Assembly: GCA_964559125.1 (NCBI GenBank)
Contig: CAZLGW010000013.1
Coordinates: 62,001 to 126,000, forward strand
Origin: Ravibacter sp964559125
GTDB taxonomy: Bacteria; Bacteroidota; Bacteroidia; Cytophagales; Spirosomataceae
DNA length: 64,000 nt
Reading direction: 5' to 3'
Made by a program: the position numbers and the translations under genes. Numbering within the stretch: position 1 is the first letter of the stretch; each line of letters starts with the position of its first letter. This document shows positions 58,977 to 64,000 of this stretch, piece after piece. A model generated the notes under the pieces. The model was given only the letters and a program-made list of their open reading frames with translations, searched no databases and was not told the DNA's origin.

Positions 58977-61304
58977 ATGCAGAAAAAAACATTTTTAAAT
59001 ATCCGCACTCTTCTTTCTGTTTTAATATTGCTGAGCTTATCGTTAATGGAAAGCCCGGGGCAAACCAAATTAAGTTCTGCTGAGGCGCTCCAGTTTTATA
59101 AAGAAGCCAAGGCAAAAGGAATGAGCGACGCGGAAATAGAAAAGATGGCTTTGGCAAATGGCTTGACGGCCAGCGATTTGCTCCAGTTAAGGCAGGAGAT
59201 AGCAGCTGATCTGGGAAATCAGGTTGTAGACGATCACATAAGGGAGTCCAGTTCGCTTAGAGAAGCAGCTCCGACTACTACAACGAACAGTCGGGAAGCG
59301 CCTGTGGATACGATCCAGGAGTCCAATCAGCTATTCGGCCAGTCTTTTTTCTCCCAGCGGGAAATATCCTTTGAGCCCAACCTCCAGATCCCTACGCCGA
59401 TCAATTATATTGTAGGGCCCGGCGACGAGATACTCGTTGATGTTTCGGGCAATGCCGTCAATAGTTACAGGCTCAGAGTGAGTCCGGAAGGGACCGTGAA
59501 CCTTGCCAATTTCCCACCTTTTTATGTAAGCGGGCTTACGATGGATGAGGCGCAGAAGAGAATTATTTCCAGACTAAAAACCGCTTATTCAGGACCGGGA
59601 ATCCATACCAATATTACCCTGGCAAGGATAAGGAGCATCACCATTACCGTTACCGGCGAGGTGCGGTCTCCGGGTACCTATACCGTCCCTTCGCTGGCTA
59701 CGGCGTTTCATGCACTTTATGTTTCGGGCGGTCCGACAGCCAAGGGGACGATGCGGGAGATTGAAGTGATCAGGAATAACAAACCGGTCAGGAAAATCGA
59801 CTTTTATAAATTCCTGATCAACGGAGACGTCTCCGATAATATCATGCTGACTGACCAGGATATTATTTTCGTTCGTCCTTCGAAGTCGCTGGTATCTGTT
59901 CAGGGCGAGGTAAAAACCCCGGGGATATTTGAAATGATTGAAAATGAAAGCTTTGAAAAGGCAGTGTCTTTTGCCGGTGGCTTTACCAGTGAGGCTTATA
60001 GCCATTCTGTCTCCTACCAAAGAAATACGGGTAAGGAATACCAATTGGGGCAGGTTTCCAACGAGCGTTACGGTAGCTTCCAGGTGAAAGACGGCGACAA
60101 GTTTACTGTCGGAAGGATACTGAATCGTTTTGTCAATCGTGTTACCGTCAGGGGGGCCGTGTATCGGCCTGGAGAGTATCCAATAAATGATGGGCTACAG
60201 ACCGTGACGGGCCTGATAGGGGCTGCAGACGGCGTAATGGAAAATGCATTTCTCAACCGGGCGGTGCTTTACCGGCTGAACGATGTATTGGAGCCGGTTG
60301 TCGTTCCGATAGATCTCAAAAAGGTGCTGAGGGGTGAAGCAGAGGACATTAAGCTGAGGCGTGACGATATATTAGAAATAAAAACCGTTCAGGAACTGAG
60401 AGAAGAAGGGGCCGTATCGGTTTTCGGGGAAATAGCCATGCCAGGAGAATATGCTTTCAGAGAAGGGTTGACAGTTGGCGACGTTGTTTTTGAAGCCGGA
60501 GGCTATACATTTGGCGCCATACCGTTCCGTATAGAGGTCTCGAGGCGGATCAAGTCCGATACCATTAACCTCCCTTCTTCCCAGAATGTAAAGATTTTTC
60601 ATTTAAACCTGGCCGATAATCTGGAGCTGACAAACGATGAGGAGAAGTTCCGGCTGGAACCTTTCGATCATATCTTTATCCGCAAATCGCCGCGTTATGA
60701 GACACAAAAGATCTTTACAGTACTGGGACAGGTAAATTATCCGGGGAATTATACGGTAAGGCAATCAGTAGAACGGATTTCGGATGCTGTATCCAGGGCC
60801 GGTGGCCTGAAGGAAGACGCCTATCTGAATGCTGCCCAGTTCAGGCGGCGCGGCACTCCCATAGCGCTGGATCTGAATTCGATCATGCAAAAGCCGAATC
60901 AGCCGGCCAATCTGTTGTTGCAGCAGGGAGATAGTCTATTAATCCCGGAAAAGCAGGAAACCGTAACGATAACAGGCGCGGTGCTGAATCCGTCTGTGGT
61001 GAATTATGATGGAAGTTATAACTTAAAGGACTATTTGACCCAGGCCGGAGGGTTTGTGGACAATGCCAACCGGAGAAATCTCTTTGTGACACATGCCAAC
61101 GGGATAACGGACCGTACTAAGCGGTTTTTGTTTTTCAGGAGTTATCCTAAGGTGGAGCCGGGTAGTCAGGTAATAGTGCCGTTGAGGGAGGTTGATCCCA
61201 ATAAGCAGTCCTGGTCAAGGGGCGAAAGGGTGATGCTGATTAGTTCGCTTACTACTGTTGGAGTTACATTGGTAAGGGTAATACAGGAAATATATGCGAA
61301 GTGA
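58977..61304 (+). CDS. SLBB-domain polysaccharide export protein (Wza-like)
   Basis: The Met at 58977 gives a signal peptide (LLSVLILLSLSLMESPGQ) and about 775 residues; the earlier in-frame start overlaps the end of aspS. A polysaccharide-export domain (residues 130-200, NYIVGPGDEILVDVSGNAVN) is followed by repeated SLBB domains (ITVTGEVRSPGTYTVPSLAT, VRGAVYRPGEYPINDGLQTV, VFGEIAMPGEYAFREGLTVG, VLGQVNYPGNYTVRQSVERI, ITGAVLNPSVVNYDGSYNLK) and a C-terminal hydrophobic end. It forms the outer-membrane channel of a capsule/EPS exporter. Confidence 0.9.
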   Translation: MQKKTFLNIRTLLSVLILLSLSLMESPGQTKLSSAEALQFYKEAKAKGMSDAEIEKMALANGLTASDLLQLRQEIAADLGNQVVDDHIRESSSLREAAPTTTTNSREAPVDTIQESNQLFGQSFFSQREISFEPNLQIPTPINYIVGPGDEILVDVSGNAVNSYRLRVSPEGTVNLANFPPFYVSGLTMDEAQKRIISRLKTAYSGPGIHTNITLARIRSITITVTGEVRSPGTYTVPSLATAFHALYVSGGPTAKGTMREIEVIRNNKPVRKIDFYKFLINGDVSDNIMLTDQDIIFVRPSKSLVSVQGEVKTPGIFEMIENESFEKAVSFAGGFTSEAYSHSVSYQRNTGKEYQLGQVSNERYGSFQVKDGDKFTVGRILNRFVNRVTVRGAVYRPGEYPINDGLQTVTGLIGAADGVMENAFLNRAVLYRLNDVLEPVVVPIDLKKVLRGEAEDIKLRRDDILEIKTVQELREEGAVSVFGEIAMPGEYAFREGLTVGDVVFEAGGYTFGAIPFRIEVSRRIKSDTINLPSSQNVKIFHLNLADNLELTNDEEKFRLEPFDHIFIRKSPRYETQKIFTVLGQVNYPGNYTVRQSVERISDAVSRAGGLKEDAYLNAAQFRRRGTPIALDLNSIMQKPNQPANLLLQQGDSLLIPEKQETVTITGAVLNPSVVNYDGSYNLKDYLTQAGGFVDNANRRNLFVTHANGITDRTKRFLFFRSYPKVEPGSQVIVPLREVDPNKQSWSRGERVMLISSLTTVGVTLVRVIQEIYAK

Positions 61305-61325
61305 TTTTTATTAGTTAATAATAGA

Positions 61326-62336
61326 ATGATGTCTGAAGAAAATCAGCCTATACAACTACGGATATCGGATATAGTCCGCTTTATCCGGAGATATTTTTTT
61401 CTTTTTGTTACGGTAGGGATATTATCGGGGGTTGGTGGCTATCTGTTTTCGTATACATTCCAGGATCAATATACCGCTACGGCATTGGTATTGCCAGAGT
61501 ACTACTCAAACAGTCTGGATACGGGATTGGGGGAACTCGCCAGCCTGGCAGGCCTTACCAGACGGAATCGTACCGAGGCAGTACGTCCGGACCTGTTTCC
61601 TGAAATTTTATTAAGCACACCCAGTGTTATCAAACTTCTTACAGCTTCTGTTAGAGACCAGGAGGGAAGAGAATTGACGTTATTTAACTATCTGGATAGT
61701 ACAGGAACGCCCCAACCATTTACAGAAAAACAACTAGCGGGTAGAGACTCCGTCATATTACTGACCCGAGATCAAAGAAGACTGATAGCTACCCTAAAAG
61801 GATGCATTACTGTAGCCTATGGGAAGATGAACGGGGTGTTGAGCATCAAAGTAGAATTGCCTGACCCTGTCCTGGCGGCAGGCGTGGCCAGAGTAGCGGT
61901 TGACTATCTGACAGATTTTGTGGAAGATTATCGCACCGGTAAAGAAAGGAGAAGAGTGGAATTACTGGAAGAGCAGACAGCCCGGGCCGGAGAAAGATAT
62001 CAGAGGGCTTTGGTTACTTTAAATACTTATCGCGATAAGAACCGGAATATTTTTACCAATACCGGAGGTATGGAGGGCCAAAAGCTGGAGTTGGAATTAA
62101 ACAGGACGCAGTCACTTTTTAATGAGTTATCTCAGAAATTGGAGCTGGCCAGGCTACAGATGGAGGAGAATGCGGCTGTTCTCAAAATATTGGAACCACC
62201 CGTAGTCCCTTACGCTACCAGCAGCCCGAGAAGGTTGATTATGGCGGCCAGTTATATGATGCTGGGATGTTTTTTAGCGCTTTGCTATGCGCTTTTTATC
62301 AGGGAGAAAGTACATAAGAAATTTAATTTTGCCTAG
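61326..62336 (+). CDS. Wzz/chain-length determinant family protein (GNVR domain)
   Basis: The 336-residue inner-membrane protein has one helix near each end (residues 23-43, FFLFVTVGILSGVGGYLFSY, and residues 302-322, LIMAASYMMLGCFLALCYAL) with a coiled-coil periplasmic middle (EEQTARAGERYQRALVTLNT, ELNRTQSLFNELSQKLELAR). The GNVR-like segment VPYATSSPRRL before the second helix marks the family. It sets polysaccharide chain length or couples to the SLBB exporter upstream (21 bases away). No tyrosine-kinase domain is fused. Confidence 0.9.
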   Translation: MMSEENQPIQLRISDIVRFIRRYFFLFVTVGILSGVGGYLFSYTFQDQYTATALVLPEYYSNSLDTGLGELASLAGLTRRNRTEAVRPDLFPEILLSTPSVIKLLTASVRDQEGRELTLFNYLDSTGTPQPFTEKQLAGRDSVILLTRDQRRLIATLKGCITVAYGKMNGVLSIKVELPDPVLAAGVARVAVDYLTDFVEDYRTGKERRRVELLEEQTARAGERYQRALVTLNTYRDKNRNIFTNTGGMEGQKLELELNRTQSLFNELSQKLELARLQMEENAAVLKILEPPVVPYATSSPRRLIMAASYMMLGCFLALCYALFIREKVHKKFNFA

Positions 62337-62405
62337 TTCTTTTCGATAAAAATGAGTGCGCAACGCATGTAGTTTATTAGAATAGGGATTGATGCCCACA
62401 TTTTT

Positions 62406-63425
62406 ATGAAGACTGACAAAGCGGAGTTATCTATTGTTTTACCGGTATATAATGTTGAACCCTATTTGAGAGAGTGTCTGGATTCTATCTATAGTGCAGG
62501 AATAGACAGTTTTGAGGTGATCGCGGTAAATGACGGCTCAACAGATGGGTGCCTGGTCATACTTGAAGAATACAAGGGCAGATACGATAATTTGATAATA
62601 GTTGATCAGGAGAATAAGGGACTTAGCGGCGCAAGAAATGCGGGGTTGGAAAAGGTATCAGGTGAATTTGCCTTTTTTTTCGATTCTGACGATATATTGA
62701 CAAAAGGGATTTCTGTTTTTAAGTATATAAAACAGCTTGAAGAATGTGACGTATTCATTTTTGATGCCTTGGAATTTATAGATGATATTTCTAACGGTGT
62801 TATCCAGTCAGATACATTCAGAAATGAAAAGATAGAAGGATATCCGATTAAATATTACGATAGCATAGAAATAGGATACGGGTTGGAAAGCTCCGGCCCT
62901 ATCAAGTCAGTAAGCCTGAAGGGAATTGATTACCTGAATATTCTGAAAAGAAAAGATCACTATATTCCAGTGGTTTGGAGAAGAATATACAGGACCCGGT
63001 TTATTATGGAAAACAGGCTGTCGTATCTCATTGGAGTAAGTCCTGCCGAGGATGATCTTTTTATGTTTGAATCGCTATTACTGAATCCGCGTATCGTTTA
63101 TTTTAATGTGCCTGTTATTTTATATAGGCGTAGGAGTGACTCCATTTCAGGAAAGAATGATAGGATAAGAAATTATAATTCATATTCGATTGTTCTTTCA
63201 GAGCTTTTAAAGTGGAAGACTATGCGCGATTCGTTTCAGCAGCCTGAAATTTTGAATTGGATATTTGACGTGTTTATCAGGAGAAAGCACAGAGAAAAAC
63301 CTACATTGGGGGAGGCGTTGCAACTTGTGGAGTTGTCCAGACGATCCAATACCAGGATTTATTTTTCTTCGTATCTGAAAATGGGTGTCCGGGTATTAAA
63401 AAACTGGATATTACCTTCCAGATAA
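62406..63425 (+). CDS. Family 2 glycosyltransferase
   Basis: The 339-residue GT-A enzyme has the nucleotide-sugar start (SIVLPVYNVEPYLRECLDSI), VNDGSTDGC and the DxD-type FFFDSDD, followed by GxxGARNAGL-type ENKGLSGARNAGL. The C-terminal half carries ...VSPAEDDLFMFES with a possible catalytic ED. It transfers a sugar to a lipid- or glycan acceptor in surface-polysaccharide synthesis. Base composition is visibly AT-richer than the preceding genes. Confidence 0.9.
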   Translation: MKTDKAELSIVLPVYNVEPYLRECLDSIYSAGIDSFEVIAVNDGSTDGCLVILEEYKGRYDNLIIVDQENKGLSGARNAGLEKVSGEFAFFFDSDDILTKGISVFKYIKQLEECDVFIFDALEFIDDISNGVIQSDTFRNEKIEGYPIKYYDSIEIGYGLESSGPIKSVSLKGIDYLNILKRKDHYIPVVWRRIYRTRFIMENRLSYLIGVSPAEDDLFMFESLLLNPRIVYFNVPVILYRRRSDSISGKNDRIRNYNSYSIVLSELLKWKTMRDSFQQPEILNWIFDVFIRRKHREKPTLGEALQLVELSRRSNTRIYFSSYLKMGVRVLKNWILPSR

Positions 63426-63438
63426 TCTATTAACTCTC

Positions 63439-64000
63439 ATGCTTATGGACGATAAATTGACGGCTACGGAGAGTAAGGTTTCTGTAAAGGAGCTGATTGA
63501 TATTGTACTTATATCGATAATACTTCTCGTTCCGTCTGTAATGCTTTTGAGGAGTAATATTCCTCATGATATTAGCGCTACTTTTTTTGTTAATATACTG
63601 ATCATGACCTTTTTTTCATGGGTCATTTTAGTTGTTGATGATCGGAATATTGCTAATATATTTATTTTTATTTTCTTCTATCTATTCTTTACAATTGCAC
63701 CTATTATTCAATTAAGTGAAGACAATGTTGCAGTATTAATTAATACACTTCCAACTGATTATGGCTTAATTTCTTATTCCAATATTCTGACAAGTATATT
63801 TTTGACTGTATACTTGCTTTTTTATATATATTTCTTTCTAAAGAAAGGGAAGTTTATACATAAAAACAATTGGTATAGCCTAAAAGAAGATAGTATTAAT
63901 GAGGATAAGAAAAAATATATTTTTTACATACTATTTATTTTATCGGCTATTGCAGTAATAATGGCGGTTTTAGAAATCCGAAGTAGAACTGTGTTAGAGT
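63439..64000 (+). CDS. Polytopic membrane protein, oligosaccharide polymerase-like, 3'-partial
   Basis: The frame from ATG 63439 (or ATG 63445) stays open to the right edge. The 187 visible residues contain at least five hydrophobic helices (LIDIVLISIILLVPSVMLL, NILIMTFFSWVILVV, NIFIFIFFYLFFTIAPIIQL, SIFLTVYLLFYIYFFL and YILFILSAIAVIMAVLE). Position in a polysaccharide cluster next to a Wzz-like gene and the topology suggest an O-antigen/oligosaccharide repeat-unit polymerase (Wzy-like), but no motif proves it. Strongly AT-rich relative to the rest of the window. Confidence 0.55.
   Translation, partial: MLMDDKLTATESKVSVKELIDIVLISIILLVPSVMLLRSNIPHDISATFFVNILIMTFFSWVILVVDDRNIANIFIFIFFYLFFTIAPIIQLSEDNVAVLINTLPTDYGLISYSNILTSIFLTVYLLFYIYFFLKKGKFIHKNNWYSLKEDSINEDKKKYIFYILFILSAIAVIMAVLEIRSRTVLE

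Overview
The window is a chromosomal segment of a Gram-negative Bacteroidota bacterium (Sphingobacteriia/Chitinophagia/Cytophagia-like; the genus cannot be fixed from sequence alone). Support for this comes from two TonB-dependent receptors with carboxypeptidase-regulatory-like N-termini, Bacteroidota-type -7 promoter elements (TAnnTTTG), weak Shine-Dalgarno signals, DUF1080/DUF4136/DUF4890-type lipoproteins and a lipoprotein (clade II) NosZ. No rRNA, tRNA, CRISPR array, integrase or transposase was seen. G+C is moderate over most of the window and drops sharply after about 62.3 kb.

Layout. 1-31.8 kb is mostly housekeeping and accessory genes: a beta-propeller/cupredoxin fusion cut by the left edge, a sulfatase, nadB, two TonB receptors, tatD, an aldehyde dehydrogenase/DUF779 pair with a divergent AraC regulator, polysaccharide deacetylase, hsp20, tpx, a DPP-IV-like peptidase, dinB (Pol IV), a satD-like/DUF3307 operon behind three evenly spaced palindromes, MATE and MFS transporters, a PIF1/RecD-like helicase, a DivIVA-domain protein and folB. 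31.8-39.7 kb holds an unrecognised 722-aa protein, envelope proteins, a promoter-terminator unit with no ORF (candidate sRNA), a DUF72 protein, tag, and a MarR regulator with a C-terminal four-cysteine motif.

39.7-57.1 kb is the standout region: a contiguous NO-response and N2O-respiration island. It contains an Rrf2/NsrR-like regulator with three cysteines, two related palindromes placed identically relative to their -7 boxes, a DUF1858/DUF2249 protein, a MIP18-type Fe-S factor, a cbb3-related but non-canonical heme-copper catalytic subunit, a diheme cytochrome c, two small membrane proteins, two group III truncated haemoglobins, a RIC-type di-iron repair protein, a Crp/Fnr regulator, two small polytopic His-rich membrane proteins, and on the minus strand cytochrome c-nosZ-nosL-nosD-nosF-nosY. 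A 22-bp Crp/Fnr-type palindrome lies near -44 of the predicted nos promoter. No nitrate or nitrite reductase is present, so the island looks like an N2O sink coupled to NO handling rather than a full denitrification pathway.

57.2-64 kb carries aspS and then the start of a surface-polysaccharide locus: SLBB export protein, Wzz-like chain-length protein, family 2 glycosyltransferase and an AT-rich polymerase-like gene cut by the right edge.

The most interesting candidates are the non-canonical heme-copper complex (43.0-47.0 kb) with its NsrR-like regulon, the 29-bp-phased operators upstream of the satD-like gene, and the ORF-less promoter-terminator unit at 36.2 kb.
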